Shown piece by piece: positions 1 through 8,549 of a stretch of DNA of 64,000 bases. The stretch comes from Oscillatoria nigro-viridis PCC 7112 (GTDB taxonomy: Bacteria; Cyanobacteriota; Cyanobacteriia; Cyanobacteriales; Microcoleaceae): assembly GCF_000317475.1 (NCBI RefSeq), contig NC_019729.1, positions 7,103,445-7,167,444 on the forward strand, written 5' to 3'. The position numbers and the translations under genes were made by a program. The notes under the pieces were generated by a model. That model was not told the origin of the DNA, searched no databases, and saw only the letters and a list, made by a program, of their open reading frames with translations. Positions within the stretch are counted from its first letter, which is position 1. Each line of letters begins with the position of its first letter.

Positions 1-1807
1 GGAAATCTTGCTGCCCGGCCTGATAGCAGTAAACTCGCTGTTCGCGGGGATATTTGGCAAACAGAGAACTGATGGCGTAGTGGGCGGCCACTTGTCTGAG
101 ACTAATTTGGGCTGTCACCACCAGTTTGCGGTAAACTTCGGCCCCTGTTGTGAAATAGTCAACGTTGCTGGGTACGAGGGCTAGTTGAGCGACAAAATCC
201 TTTTCTAGCTGGACGCCGGTAACTTCGCCCGCCAATTCCAGCGCCCGGGCCGCGTAGCGCAGAATTTGCACGCCTTCTGGCCGCGAGATTTCTTCAAAAA
301 ACCAGCCGCAGCTAGTGAACATTAACAAGGTGTGGCGCTGCATTTCCAGCAGTCGCAGGGCGTCCACCTGTTCTCCGGCATCGAGGGGGCGGACTTGATG
401 GCGTTCGAGGAAACTGTCAACGTTAGCGGGCGATCGATCGCGGATGACCTCAATATATTCATCTCTGGCTTTCCAGGGATCGCTCAACAGCTTGCGCCCC
501 GCTTCTTCGTAAATCGGAATCAGCCGATCGCGCAGCCAATTGAGAGTATCCCGCAAAGGGCGGCGCCATTTTTGGTTCCACTCGCCGCCGCCGCCGCAGC
601 CGCAATCATCTTGCCAGCGATCGACCCCGTGAGAGCAACTCCAGGCCGTCACGGGTTTGAGTTCCACTTCCCAAGCGCTCGGATTTTGACTTAAATAATG
701 AGCAAAATTAGTCACCGTCCAGCCGCGGCGGGGAAACTCTTCTGTGAAGGCGTAGGCGAGGCATTTTTCGGTACCGTTTTTGTGGTGGCCGAAAGTTTCG
801 CCGTCCGTCGCCACGCAGATTAATTGAGCCGGTCGGTGGTCTCCCCGCACTGCTTGACCCAAGCGCCCCACCAAGTGGTGGCTGCTGCTGAGAACGTCGT
901 TGAAGCCCATATCCCGCGAGATCGGGCCGTCGTAGAAAAAGATATCAATGTAGGGAGTGTTGGCAGGTGTGGCTTCGGAATTTTGGAAGTGTCTGCGGCC
1001 AAAATGGTGAGTGCTCAGTGGGGAGAGTTGGTGGTCAGCCATTAACCGCATTTCCGGCTTCAAATAGCAGCGGTAGGGGCGAGTCGGATCGATTTGGCCG
1101 CCGCCGACTTCGTGCCATTCGGAATTTTCGGCTGGTTCCCCTTCGTGGTTTTGCCCGATTAGCGGGCGGCAGCGTTCGGCTTGGGAGGGGGCTAAGACAA
1201 TGAAGCGGATGCCTTCAGCGACCAAAACTTCCAGAGTGGCGTAGTCTACTGCGGTTTCGGCGAGCCACATTCCTTCGGGCTCGCGATCGAACCGGGAGCG
1301 AAAATCAGCGATCCCCCAGCGAATTTGGGTGTATTTGTCTCGCTCGTTAGCCAGCGGCATGATGATGTGATTGTAGACTTGGGCGATCGCGTTGCCGTGA
1401 CCGTTGAGCCGCTGACAGCTTTTGCGATCGGCCTCCAGAATCCGCTGGTAGACTTCCGTGTCGTAGCGTTCCAGCCAGCTCATCAGGGTGGGCCCGATGT
1501 TGAAGCTCATATACTCGTAGTTGTTGACGATCCCCGCGACTTCGCCGCGATCGTTGAGTATGCGGGCAAAGGCGTTCGGGCGGTAGCACTCGATGTCAAT
1601 GCGTTCGTTCCAGTCGTGGGCTGGAGAGGCGCTGGCTTGGCGTTCGATCGCGTCCAGATAAGGGTTTTCCCGGGGCGGCTGGTAAAAGTGACCGTGAACC
1701 GTCACGCACACCCCAGTTGCAGCAGCCACACTGCTTTGGGTTGCAGCCGTAACGGTTGGCGAAGACAAAGGCAGCACATCGGATTGAGTTGTAGAAATCG
1801 AAACCAT
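1..1807 (-). CDS. Glycoside hydrolase family 57 / DUF3536 protein (3' end outside window)
   Basis: Reads leftward from ATG at 1807 and is still open at the window edge, so about 602 N-terminal residues are seen. Residues 1-32 are a low-complexity Ser/Thr/Ala leader. Residues 38-45 read HGHFYQPP, the GH57 first motif in the form found in cyanobacterial DUF3536 proteins. Further in are a conserved NNYEYMSFNIGPTL block (96-109) and GMWLAETAVD (179-188), whose Glu184 is the likely catalytic nucleophile. GH57 enzymes act on alpha-glucans (amylase, branching or transferase activity), so a role in glycogen metabolism is inferred; the exact reaction cannot be told from sequence. The members of this family are usually around 900 residues, so roughly a third is missing here. 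Confidence 0.88.
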   Translation of the reverse strand, partial: MVSISTTQSDVLPLSSPTVTAATQSSVAAATGVCVTVHGHFYQPPRENPYLDAIERQASASPAHDWNERIDIECYRPNAFARILNDRGEVAGIVNNYEYMSFNIGPTLMSWLERYDTEVYQRILEADRKSCQRLNGHGNAIAQVYNHIIMPLANERDKYTQIRWGIADFRSRFDREPEGMWLAETAVDYATLEVLVAEGIRFIVLAPSQAERCRPLIGQNHEGEPAENSEWHEVGGGQIDPTRPYRCYLKPEMRLMADHQLSPLSTHHFGRRHFQNSEATPANTPYIDIFFYDGPISRDMGFNDVLSSSHHLVGRLGQAVRGDHRPAQLICVATDGETFGHHKNGTEKCLAYAFTEEFPRRGWTVTNFAHYLSQNPSAWEVELKPVTAWSCSHGVDRWQDDCGCGGGGEWNQKWRRPLRDTLNWLRDRLIPIYEEAGRKLLSDPWKARDEYIEVIRDRSPANVDSFLERHQVRPLDAGEQVDALRLLEMQRHTLLMFTSCGWFFEEISRPEGVQILRYAARALELAGEVTGVQLEKDFVAQLALVPSNVDYFTTGAEVYRKLVVTAQISLRQVAAHYAISSLFAKYPREQRVYCYQAGQQDF

Positions 1808-2356
1808 GCGATCGAATCCTCAAGTAGTTAAAGACAATAAAACCAGCCTAATTAGAAACTGAAACCTTACGCAGCAAGAGTTACAGCTAGGCATCTGTTG
1901 GAGCTAAATTTTGGCAGATAAGTTTTGATACATTTGTAGTATTGCGAGCAAAGCATTCGTTCCAAGATGCCAACCGTCGATCCCTGGTTTGTTTGCCAAT
2001 GCTTTGCTGTTGAAAGAGTTAAAAAATGTAGCTTTTGCTGCTTTTTGGCACTTGCGACCCATTTCGGGTTCGTGCTTGCAGCACTGCTCGTTGAGATTTT
2101 GATTTACATTGCTGGATCTTAAAGTCTTATTCATTAAATAGCAACTTTTCGCCGGAAAAATTTAATGTTTGGCGATAAATCTTGGCGGTTATCGAGAGCG
2201 GTTTAACGCCCGATCGATTTATAGAATAAGAGTTTTTGCCGAGTTTCGCATCATACTTGAGGTGCTTGTTACCTAAGTCCAGGAGGAGTTGCGCCAGTTG
2301 GGTTCGGGCGGGGCAGATTTGCTGCAAATGTACTTTCCAGAAGAGTTGTAACACTG
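1808..2356. other. Gene-poor spacer with unassigned small ORFs
   Basis: No gene can be supported here. A 76-codon minus ORF (1904-2134) has no ribosome site or family signature that I recognise. On the minus strand between about 2130 and 2350 the reading YSINRSGVKPLSITAKIYRQ looks protein-like and could be the tail of a decayed gene, but I cannot assign it. Confidence 0.4.
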
Positions 2357-2566
2357 GTGCGGAGTCAAAAGGTAACAAAAAAGCAAAATGGTAAGTGTTA
2401 TATTTTAACGCCTGAGAGGTATGTGGGGGCGGAGGCATGGGAGAAGGAGGGTTTGGACGAGAAGATGCTGCATTTGACGGCGAAGTGGGAGAGGCAATTT
2501 GCCGAGAGTGCGAAGTTAGAGGCGATGATGCAGGAAAATCGGCAGAGGTGGAATTATGGGAATTGA
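2357..2566 (+). pseudogene. C-terminal remnant of a type I restriction-modification methyltransferase (HsdM)
   Basis: The 69-codon frame ends with ILTPERYVGAEAWEKEG, DEKMLHLTAKWERQFAESAKLE and a final NRQRWNYG. This is the usual end of HsdM subunits, where a (V/I)LTPGRYVG motif is followed by a short helical tail. Intact HsdM is about 500 residues, and no methyltransferase catalytic motif (NPPF or a SAM-binding loop) lies upstream, so only the tail survives. It overlaps the start of the next broken gene by 11 bp, as hsdM and a downstream gene often do. The first codon at 2357 is GTG and is not a meaningful start. Confidence 0.7.
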
Positions 2567-2699
2567 GGAATTGCTGAAGTCCAAGCCCTCCGATATCCTG
2601 AGAATTGCTACTCACCCAGGCGCGTTAAATGTGCGCGTTTTTGGTTAAATTGCCAGGGGTGAATCAACAGCAGATAGTGAGGTAGATTTTTTAGTATAA
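2556..2699 (+). pseudogene. Truncated MNT-type nucleotidyltransferase (MntA antitoxin-like)
   Basis: ATG at 2556 opens MGIEELLKSKPSDILRIA and then NVRVFG, the N-terminus of small MNT-domain nucleotidyltransferases. An in-frame TAA at 2646-2648 replaces the Ser codon of the expected VFGS(I/V)ARG motif. After it the same frame continues IARGESTADSEVDFLV, exactly the catalytic GSxARG...SDxD block with its first Asp, then stops again at 2697. So this is a nonsense-mutated and truncated gene rather than a short real protein. Intact members (about 100 residues) pair with HEPN toxins; no HEPN partner is visible. Confidence 0.75.
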
Positions 2700-2807
2700 T
2701 TGGAATCAAAACGCACGTTTTAAGCAATATTAAAGAATGTATGGAGCGGATTTAGTCTTACGAAACCGGGTAAAAGACGCCGAAATAATTGTACAGGAGA
2801 AAATATA

Positions 2808-3217
2808 ATGCCCGAACTCAGCAGATTTTTAGGCATCATCATCACGATGTACTATAACGACCACCCGCCCCCGCACTTTCATGTCCGCTACAATCAACAA
2901 AAAGGGAGCATCTCAATGAAAGCAGCCCTCCGCTAGAAATAGGAGTTAGGAGTCAGGAGTCAGGAGTCATAAGCCAGGAGAAAAGAGTCAGAAGGAAAAA
3001 GTCAGGAGCCAGAATCAGTGTTTTTACAAATATGAGATGCTCCCAACAAAAAGCCATCATTGATATCCAAACCCTCTAAATCATAGAAGGCAAACTTTCC
3101 CCTCGCCTCTTAGGATTAGTTGTAGAATGGGCTGCCCTTCATCAAACAGAGCTCATGCAAAACTGGCAACTTGCCAGACTTCAAACACCATTAGAACCTA
3201 TTGCCCCTTTGGAATAA
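2808..3217 (+). pseudogene. DUF4160 protein gene interrupted by a MITE and a nonsense codon
   Basis: The first part reads MPELSRFLGIIITMYYND then HPPPHFHVRYNQQK, the DUF4160 N-terminus. The frame is then broken by the 141-bp element at 2904-3044. Removing the element and one 8-bp duplication restores AIIDIQTL, a stop (TAA near 3078 in place of a GAA-like Glu codon), then IIEGKLSPRLLGLVVEWAAL, HQTELMQNWQLARLQTPLEP and IAPLE, the normal DUF4160 C-terminus. It ends 3 bp before a DUF2442 gene, the usual partner of DUF4160 in small two-gene modules often regarded as toxin-antitoxin-like. Two independent lesions argue that the gene is dead. Confidence 0.88.
2904..3044. mobile_element. 141-bp MITE with 12-bp inverted ends and 8-bp target duplication
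   Basis: Perfect terminal inverted repeats GGGAGCATCTCA (2904-2915) and TGAGATGCTCCC (3033-3044) flank a non-coding core built of GGAGTCA-type heptamer repeats. The octamer AACAAAAA lies directly outside on both sides (2896-2903 and 3045-3052), a clean target-site duplication. The element has no transposase and must have been moved by one supplied elsewhere; I do not assign the IS family. Confidence 0.9.
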
Positions 3218-3220
3218 ACA

Positions 3221-3499
3221 ATGCTCAAAGATATTACCTCTGTTCAACCATTAGAAAACTATCAACTTCACCTCAAGTTTGAAGATAACCAAGAGGGAGT
3301 AGTTGACATCAGCCAATTAATCGAATTTACCGGAATCTTCGCCCCCCTGCAAGACTTGACTTACTTTAACCAAGTCAAACTCAATCCCGAATGGGGGACA
3401 ATTTACTGGGAAAATGGAGCGGATTTAGACCCCGATGTTCTCTACTGCATTGTCACCAATCAAATAATATCAACCTATGAAAAAGCTTCCTTCAGATGA
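3221..3499 (+). CDS. DUF2442 domain protein
   Basis: A 92-residue protein whose core (FEDNQEGVVDISQL, then NPEWGTIYWENGADLDPDVL) is the DUF2442 signature. Members are short, cytoplasmic, and commonly sit directly after DUF4160 genes, as here (3 bp downstream of the broken DUF4160 gene). Family function is not established; a toxin-antitoxin-like or accessory regulatory role is an inference from this pairing. The C-terminal TYEKASFR is longer than the core and its coding end overlaps the next start by 4 bp (ATGA), so translation of the two is probably coupled. Confidence 0.85.
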   Translation: MLKDITSVQPLENYQLHLKFEDNQEGVVDISQLIEFTGIFAPLQDLTYFNQVKLNPEWGTIYWENGADLDPDVLYCIVTNQIISTYEKASFR

Positions 3500-3999
3500 A
3501 CGCCAACACCCAAAAAGAGGAATTCAGCTATGCTTATGTTTATGCCGTAGCAGCCGCAGCAGGCTACTCATTCCAAATAGCCCCGCGTCCCTTAGATGCA
3601 GAAGGAGTTGACGTAATTATTACAGGTTTGGGAGCATCACAATCAACGCGCCGCCCTCGCCTAGATGTCCAAATAAAATGCACCTCCAGAAAATTACTGG
3701 ATAATGAAATTATCCGATATCCCCTAGAAGTTAAAAACTATGAAGAATTAAGGCTAGAAAACCCTTTCGTCCCCCGCATTCTGATTATCGTTTTAGTACC
3801 CGACAGCCAAGAGGATTGGTTGCGCCAATCTCAACAAGAACTCTCCCTGCGCTATTGTGGCTACTGGGCATCATTGCGAGGGCTACCGCCCACCCAAAAT
3901 CAAAACACTGTCACTGTTCAAATATCCATACAAAACATTTTCAACACAGACGCTTTAAAAACTCTCATGCAGCGCATTGAATCAGGAGAACTCCTATGA
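3496..3999 (+). CDS. DUF4365 domain protein (PD-(D/E)XK nuclease-like fold)
   Basis: 167 residues. The segment AEGVDVIITG near residues 36-45 followed by DVQIKCTSRKLL near 57-68 gives a D...QxK pattern like that of PD-(D/E)XK nuclease-fold proteins, as described for DUF4365. The rest (RILIIVLVPDSQEDWL, CGYWASLRGLP) matches the family layout. Its start overlaps the DUF2442 stop (ATGA) and its own stop overlaps the next start, so three genes form one translationally coupled unit. Nuclease activity is not proven for the family. The setting among restriction-modification and antitoxin remnants suggests a defence or toxin-antitoxin role, which is inference. Confidence 0.75.
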   Translation: MNANTQKEEFSYAYVYAVAAAAGYSFQIAPRPLDAEGVDVIITGLGASQSTRRPRLDVQIKCTSRKLLDNEIIRYPLEVKNYEELRLENPFVPRILIIVLVPDSQEDWLRQSQQELSLRYCGYWASLRGLPPTQNQNTVTVQISIQNIFNTDALKTLMQRIESGELL

Positions 4000-4538
4000 T
4001 AGTAACAGTCCGCGACCCCGATATTCTCAAAACATTAGAACCGCCTCAAGTCGCTGCTTATTTACAAAAACACGGATGGCACGAACAAAGCCGAGACGGT
4101 GACAAATCATCCATCTGGACTCGCAAGAATGAAGCAGGCGAAGAGTACGAAATTTTGTTAGCTCTAAAACCAGAATTCAGCGGTTTTGCTCTGCGGATGT
4201 ACGAAGTCATGGAAACCCTAGAAATTGTCGAAAATCGCTCTCAAATTGAAATATTAGCAGACTTGATTACCTCACTCCCCAATATGACCTTACAGGGAAT
4301 TGTCATGCAAGTTTACACCCCCAACACCGACAAATTAACTGGCGAAATAACCTTAATAGGCGTCATTGCTGACAAATTGCGGAAAATTAAAACTTCACTC
4401 GCAGACAAAGATTACATCCTGGCGATTAAAGCTTATCAAGAACGCTTACCGATTCTCTGTAGCGGTGACTTAATCAAAGACAACAACGCCTTCATCCTCA
4501 AAAACCCCCACAACTTAACCCTCGATGAATTGCGGTAA
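3996..4538 (+). CDS. Hypothetical partner of the DUF4365 protein
   Basis: 180 residues, no domain I can name. It starts by 4-bp overlap with the DUF4365 gene. The N-terminal third (YLQKHGWHEQSRDGDKSSIW, then EEYEILLALKPEFSGFALRM) looks like a small alpha/beta domain, followed by a helical stretch with EILADLITSL and a beta-rich C-terminal part. No signal peptide or membrane segment. Tight coupling implies that it works with the upstream protein, perhaps as an inhibitor or second subunit; this is inference from gene order only. Confidence 0.6.
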   Translation: MIVTVRDPDILKTLEPPQVAAYLQKHGWHEQSRDGDKSSIWTRKNEAGEEYEILLALKPEFSGFALRMYEVMETLEIVENRSQIEILADLITSLPNMTLQGIVMQVYTPNTDKLTGEITLIGVIADKLRKIKTSLADKDYILAIKAYQERLPILCSGDLIKDNNAFILKNPHNLTLDELR

Positions 4539-4563
4539 AACTAACAGATTTTGTCGAATATCT

Positions 4564-5382
4564 CTATGAAACACCTTCCAAACAGATATCAAGTTCCCTA
4601 GCAAAGGCCTCTGGCGCATCCAGCATCAGCCAGTGTCCAGTATCGGCGATCGTAGTTGTCGTCAGTGTGGGACGGAGGATGTGGAGGCTGAACGGAAAAG
4701 TGTTTGAGGTAGCAATAATCGCGTGGGCCCGTGTTCCAGGGGCTGCTAGGTAGCGATCGAGAGCATCAACTGCTTCAAAGGCAAACATCCCGCGAGACAT
4801 TCCAGACAGGCAATCCTGCGGAGTCGCCGCCAAGCAAGCGAGTATCCGATCGCGCGTCTGGGCCCTGCTTCCTGTCAGCGCCTCGTTGAAGCTGGTTTCC
4901 ACAGCAGCCCGCCAATCCTCCGTCTCCAGAGCCCTCTGGTAGGGGACGATCCTTGCCTCGTAAACGTCTGCGGGAACTCTGGTAAAGTCTCCAGGTGGGT
5001 CTACTAGAATCAACTGCGCGATGCGGTGCGGTGCGCTGGCTGCTGTGGCGAGGGCGATACAAGCACCGAAACTGTGCCCGACGATCGCCGCTCGATCGAG
5101 TCCCAGCCCATCTAGTACCGCCACAACATCCGCTGCACAGGAGGCGGGCGCATAGTTGCCGTCCTCCGGCGGTGCAGAATCGCCGTGTCCCCGCATGTCA
5201 AGGGCGATCGCGCGTCGGGTACGGGCGACACGGGCAAGCTGCGCCTCCCAGATGCTCGCGGAAACCGCCATACCGTGCACGAACACCACCGGCAGTGAGT
5301 CGGATTCCGCAGCGGTGACAGGGGGGCTGGCTTCGATGATGTGAATAGTGCCGATCGGTCCTTTGATATTTGTCGATCGCAT
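4564..5382 (-). CDS. Alpha/beta-fold hydrolase
   Basis: 272 residues. Oxyanion-hole HG motif at VFVHGMAV (34-40), the usual LDMRGHGDS turn (61-69), nucleophile elbow VGHSFG with Ser104, and a C-terminal DTGHW with His250. The strand where the acid is often placed reads AIIATSNTF, with Ser/Asn rather than a clear Asp, so the third catalytic residue is uncertain. Cytoplasmic, no signal peptide. Substrate unknown; such proteins include esterases, haloperoxidase-like and dehalogenase-like enzymes. It stands alone between the DUF4365 operon (convergent) and a monooxygenase gene, with a palindromic repeat upstream. Confidence 0.85.
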   Translation of the reverse strand: MRSTNIKGPIGTIHIIEASPPVTAAESDSLPVVFVHGMAVSASIWEAQLARVARTRRAIALDMRGHGDSAPPEDGNYAPASCAADVVAVLDGLGLDRAAIVGHSFGACIALATAASAPHRIAQLILVDPPGDFTRVPADVYEARIVPYQRALETEDWRAAVETSFNEALTGSRAQTRDRILACLAATPQDCLSGMSRGMFAFEAVDALDRYLAAPGTRAHAIIATSNTFPFSLHILRPTLTTTTIADTGHWLMLDAPEAFARELDICLEGVS

Positions 5383-5427
5383 AAAATCTCCTCCTAAGTT
5401 TTATAGTCTTGGACGCCTTTATTTCTT

Positions 5428-5473
5428 AGTCCGCGTCGGCGGACTTTGTTTATGTAGCCGCGGTTTCAACCGC
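5428..5473. repeat. REP-like double palindrome
   Basis: Two adjacent hairpins: AGTCCGC gtcg GCGGACT (5428-5445) and GCGGTT tc AACCGC (5460-5473). Same architecture as the larger REP-like arrays at 41.2 kb and 59.2 kb, so it belongs to the same dispersed palindrome class. Confidence 0.7.
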
Positions 5474-5517
5474 CGAATCATAAAGGGGCTAGGGGTGGCT
5501 ATTTTAATTTCCTGTTT

Positions 5518-6723
5518 TCACACAACCAATTTTACCTTTGTTACTCCTTGGCGCAATTCATACTGTCCTTTTACCCAAAATTGTTTAATTTTTGCACCCA
5601 AAAACGGAGCAGTTTGCATCATCAATAAACGCAATAATCCATTTTTTCGCAGTTGTTCGCCTTTCCAGGCTTCTTGTGCTTGAAGTTGTTGGGCGCGAAT
5701 AATTTCTGGTTCGCGTTCTGCCTGAATCCGCGATAATGCTAAGTCAATATCCTCGGAATTAGCCCCTGCTTTCAATAAAGGTACAAGGTGATTGGCGGCA
5801 ACAATTACATCGCGTAACGCCATGTTAATTCCTTGAGCGCGAACAGGAGACATGGGATGTGCCGCATCCCCCAAAAGTATGATTCCCGGTCGATGCCAGC
5901 GCGGACAGCGACCAACCACAACAGATAATCGCATCGGAGATTCGATCGTATCGGCACAGTTGCGGAAATGTTCTGCCATCCACGCAGGCGATCGCGATGC
6001 GAAAGTTTCTGCCCAGTCTGTATGTTTCCAATCGGTTTTGTCATCTGCCGATAGCACCCAAGCCAGATGAAGTTTTCCTGATTCTGCCCCGTGAAAGACA
6101 CTGAATCCGCTACCGCTATTCAGGATGGAATAAAATACATTATCAGCCACAAACCGAGGATGAGCGGCAAGTTTAAACCACAGAACATCTATACTATTCT
6201 GCTGTTTTACTAACTCTAATTCTGCACGCTGTCGTACAACCGAGTTTCTACCATCTGTACCAATCACAAGTGCAGCAGGAATCTCTCGCCCATCTCCTAG
6301 CTTTACACCCGCAATGCGATCGTTGCTGTAGAGTAAATCTTTTACGGGAACACCTGGGATAAATTCAAACTCTGGATGCAACTGAGCTTCTGAAATTAGT
6401 GTTTCTAGCAAGGGCGGTTGCGATACCAGCGTACAAGGTCGATTTGACCCCATTGGCTCATCAACTCGAAATAGTTGCCGATCGCCCACAATGAACTCCC
6501 AGGCATCAATTTGTCGGTGTGGAACACCTTCTAGCATAGTGGATAAACCCAATTGGGCGATCGCATCCAATCCGCTAGGCATTAACCCTTCACCGCGAAA
6601 CACTCGGTAGGAATCTTTTGCAGCCTCAACCAAGGTAACAGCAATACCTCGTTTCACCAGCAGTAAGGCAAGTGCCGCACCAGTCGGCCCCGAGCCCACA
6701 ATTACAACTTGCATCATTGCCAT
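5518..6723 (-). CDS. FAD-dependent monooxygenase (PF01494 type)
   Basis: 401 residues. The N-terminus VVIVGSGPTGAALALLLVKR is a Rossmann GxGxxG FAD-binding motif; a DG motif (GTDGRNSVVRQR) lies mid-protein, and IILLGDAAHPMSPVRAQGIN near residue 300 is the GD motif that contacts the FAD ribityl chain. Together these define aromatic or polyprenyl hydroxylases of the UbiH/PHBH group. The reaction is probably NAD(P)H and O2-dependent hydroxylation or epoxidation of an unknown substrate. Length is normal. ATG at 6723 is followed by MMQVV and could be replaced by codon 3 or 4. Confidence 0.85.
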   Translation of the reverse strand: MAMMQVVIVGSGPTGAALALLLVKRGIAVTLVEAAKDSYRVFRGEGLMPSGLDAIAQLGLSTMLEGVPHRQIDAWEFIVGDRQLFRVDEPMGSNRPCTLVSQPPLLETLISEAQLHPEFEFIPGVPVKDLLYSNDRIAGVKLGDGREIPAALVIGTDGRNSVVRQRAELELVKQQNSIDVLWFKLAAHPRFVADNVFYSILNSGSGFSVFHGAESGKLHLAWVLSADDKTDWKHTDWAETFASRSPAWMAEHFRNCADTIESPMRLSVVVGRCPRWHRPGIILLGDAAHPMSPVRAQGINMALRDVIVAANHLVPLLKAGANSEDIDLALSRIQAEREPEIIRAQQLQAQEAWKGEQLRKNGLLRLLMMQTAPFLGAKIKQFWVKGQYELRQGVTKVKLVV

Positions 6724-6795
6724 TCCCCATTGCTTTTTGCCGATATTTAGAGGTCAACAAAGAGGGTAAAAGGAGGCGCAATCCCCTATTCCCAG

Positions 6796-7392
6796 CTATT
6801 TCTGGAGTGCCTGTTGAAAAGTCTTAACTGCATCAACATGATTCACCATATTGATGCAGCGCAACAACAAATCCAAATCGATCCCTTTCACCTCCTCACT
6901 ACTGGAAACCTTTTCATAATAAAGTGTATTGCCCTCTCCCCGGAGGTGATAAACCTCTAACAATCCATCTTCCCAGAACCACACTTCCTTTATCTTCAGC
7001 CGCTTGTATGCCTCCAGTTGGTTGATGCCACCACTGGAAAACACGATCTCGATCGCCAAATCGGGTAGCCTGCGACCAGGAGCAAGTTTATAAGATTCAT
7101 CCGCCTCTCGCTTGACTTTTCCCGTTTCACTTTCCAGAGTCATTGAGCCAGTGGGAGTAAAGTCAAACCCCGCCATCAGCAGGTACAGTTCCACCAATGC
7201 GGCAATTCTCTTCTTAACGGTTTCGTGTGGTTCTCCAGGCATTCGTCGTATCTCCAGAATTCCATCCAGGAAAGAAAGTCGATATCCGGGACGGTCTAAC
7301 AATTGCTCAACTGCTTTGAACTCTCTCCAAGTGAGTCCTTCAAACAGAAGTGGTGATTCTTTTCTGGGTGGTGCGATGATTGCTGCGGTCAT
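6796..7392 (-). CDS. Uma2 family protein (putative PD-(D/E)XK endonuclease)
   Basis: 198 residues from ATG at 7392 (MTAAIIAPPRKESP). The frame is open for 64 further codons upstream, but those codons run into the 3' end of the VOC gene on the same strand, so the inner start is preferred. The core RLPDLAIEIVFSSGGINQLE followed by AYKRLKIKEVWFW is the DUF820/Uma2 signature, an abundant cyanobacterial family with a restriction-endonuclease-like fold. Typical length 190-200. Function in cells is unknown; many copies per genome are usual in Oscillatoriales. Confidence 0.88.
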   Translation of the reverse strand: MTAAIIAPPRKESPLLFEGLTWREFKAVEQLLDRPGYRLSFLDGILEIRRMPGEPHETVKKRIAALVELYLLMAGFDFTPTGSMTLESETGKVKREADESYKLAPGRRLPDLAIEIVFSSGGINQLEAYKRLKIKEVWFWEDGLLEVYHLRGEGNTLYYEKVSSSEEVKGIDLDLLLRCINMVNHVDAVKTFQQALQK

Positions 7393-7459
7393 TTGATTCT
7401 CCAGTCTATTTCCAGATGAGAAACGATCGGGTTTGGAGGGCGATTTGTTTATTATAACT

Positions 7460-7876
7460 TTAAGTAGCATCCTCCACTGTAAATCCGATTTCTTGCCCGT
7501 AGGATAGTTCCAGCGTGTGACCGTCCGGGTCTCGCAAAAAAGCCCAGTAGCCGATCGGATATCCAGCATCTTTTGGTTCCTCAAGCAGCACGCCTTCTTG
7601 ACGTGCTTTGTCGCAGAGTTCGTCCATATATTCGCGGCTTTTGCAGCCTACTCCCAGGTGTGCAAAGGGAGACAGAACGGGATGTACGGAGTGTGTTTGA
7701 ATTAGCACAATTACAAAAGGGCGAGTGCGGTCAGAAAGCCAGACCACAGCAACACCTGCTTTGGCATCGATGCGGCGGTGAACGACCTGCATTCCAGCAT
7801 ACTTGGAGTAGAATTCGATAGTGCGACCGACATCAGAAACCGGCAGTGCGATGTGTGTGAGACCGATATCACTCAT
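7460..7876 (-). CDS. VOC family (glyoxalase-fold) protein
   Basis: 138 residues with two beta-alpha-beta-beta-beta halves. LTHIALPVSDVGRTIEFYSK at the N-terminus supplies the first metal-ligand His, HLGVGCKSREYMDELCDKAR opens the second half with another His, and FLRDPDGHTLELSYG carries the terminal Glu ligand. The family includes glyoxalase I, dioxygenases and resistance proteins such as FosA; substrate cannot be predicted. Complete and of normal length. Confidence 0.87.
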   Translation of the reverse strand: MSDIGLTHIALPVSDVGRTIEFYSKYAGMQVVHRRIDAKAGVAVVWLSDRTRPFVIVLIQTHSVHPVLSPFAHLGVGCKSREYMDELCDKARQEGVLLEEPKDAGYPIGYWAFLRDPDGHTLELSYGQEIGFTVEDAT

Positions 7877-7940
7877 ATGTTATGTTGCTCCAGTCCTATT
7901 AGGCTTAACGTCAAGAATTGCCACTTCCAATCTCATAAAT

Positions 7941-8465
7941 TTAATGAGACGATCGCCACTTTGCAGCTTTCAGATCCATTGCTTTAATGAACCCATCTTT
8001 TCCGTCCATGTACCCCTGAATATTATCAGGGTATTTTTTGGCAAGTTTTCTCTTTAGTTCGCTGTATTCCTGCGCGGCTTCAGAATGGGTAATCATATAA
8101 TCTCGAAACGCTAAGTGGCGCTCTATCTGCGGTGAGTTCACTTCAAACCCGTGAAGGTGGTGTGTTCTAATCCCTGCTTCATTACCCTTGCGAAAAAAAC
8201 GACGACCGGGTATCCCAAACTCACCCATTGCTTGATAACCTAATGCCTCTATTTCTGAACTATGTGTATCGATTTTAAGAATATCTTTAACCTCAACTAA
8301 CATATCGACGATCGGCTTTGCATAAATTTGTGGAATCGCTGTGCTACCAATGTGATGTATAGCAACTACATTGTCCCTAAGTGCAAGTGCAATCAGTTTC
8401 GACTCAGTTTCAAAGGCGCTGCACCAATTGGGATCGTGCGGGACGACTTCTACTTTTATTGACAT
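7941..8465 (-). CDS. GrpB family protein (UPF0157)
   Basis: 174 residues. The string HHIGSTAIPQIYAKPIVDML is the GrpB signature, resembling the GS...D-x-D core of nucleotidyltransferase-fold proteins. RTHHLHGFEVNSPQIERHLA and LAFRDYMITH complete the family pattern. The family is sometimes found fused to dephospho-CoA kinase (CoaE), but its activity is not settled. Stand-alone here, with 71-84 bp gaps to neighbours on the same strand. Confidence 0.88.
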   Translation of the reverse strand: MSIKVEVVPHDPNWCSAFETESKLIALALRDNVVAIHHIGSTAIPQIYAKPIVDMLVEVKDILKIDTHSSEIEALGYQAMGEFGIPGRRFFRKGNEAGIRTHHLHGFEVNSPQIERHLAFRDYMITHSEAAQEYSELKRKLAKKYPDNIQGYMDGKDGFIKAMDLKAAKWRSSH

Positions 8466-8549
8466 GGCTGATAATTATTTGCTTTTTTTTGTCATCTCAT
8501 TGATTTACCATCGCATTTAAGCGAAACTGATTTTATTATGCCTCATATT

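Noticed and set aside
1904-2134. 76-codon minus ORF
   Set aside because: No ribosome site or family signature.
2127-2615. 162-codon minus ORF opposite the HsdM remnant
   Set aside because: Its first half is antisense to the HsdM and MNT readings, which match known families. Only the last part (about 2130-2350) looks protein-like, and I cannot assign it.
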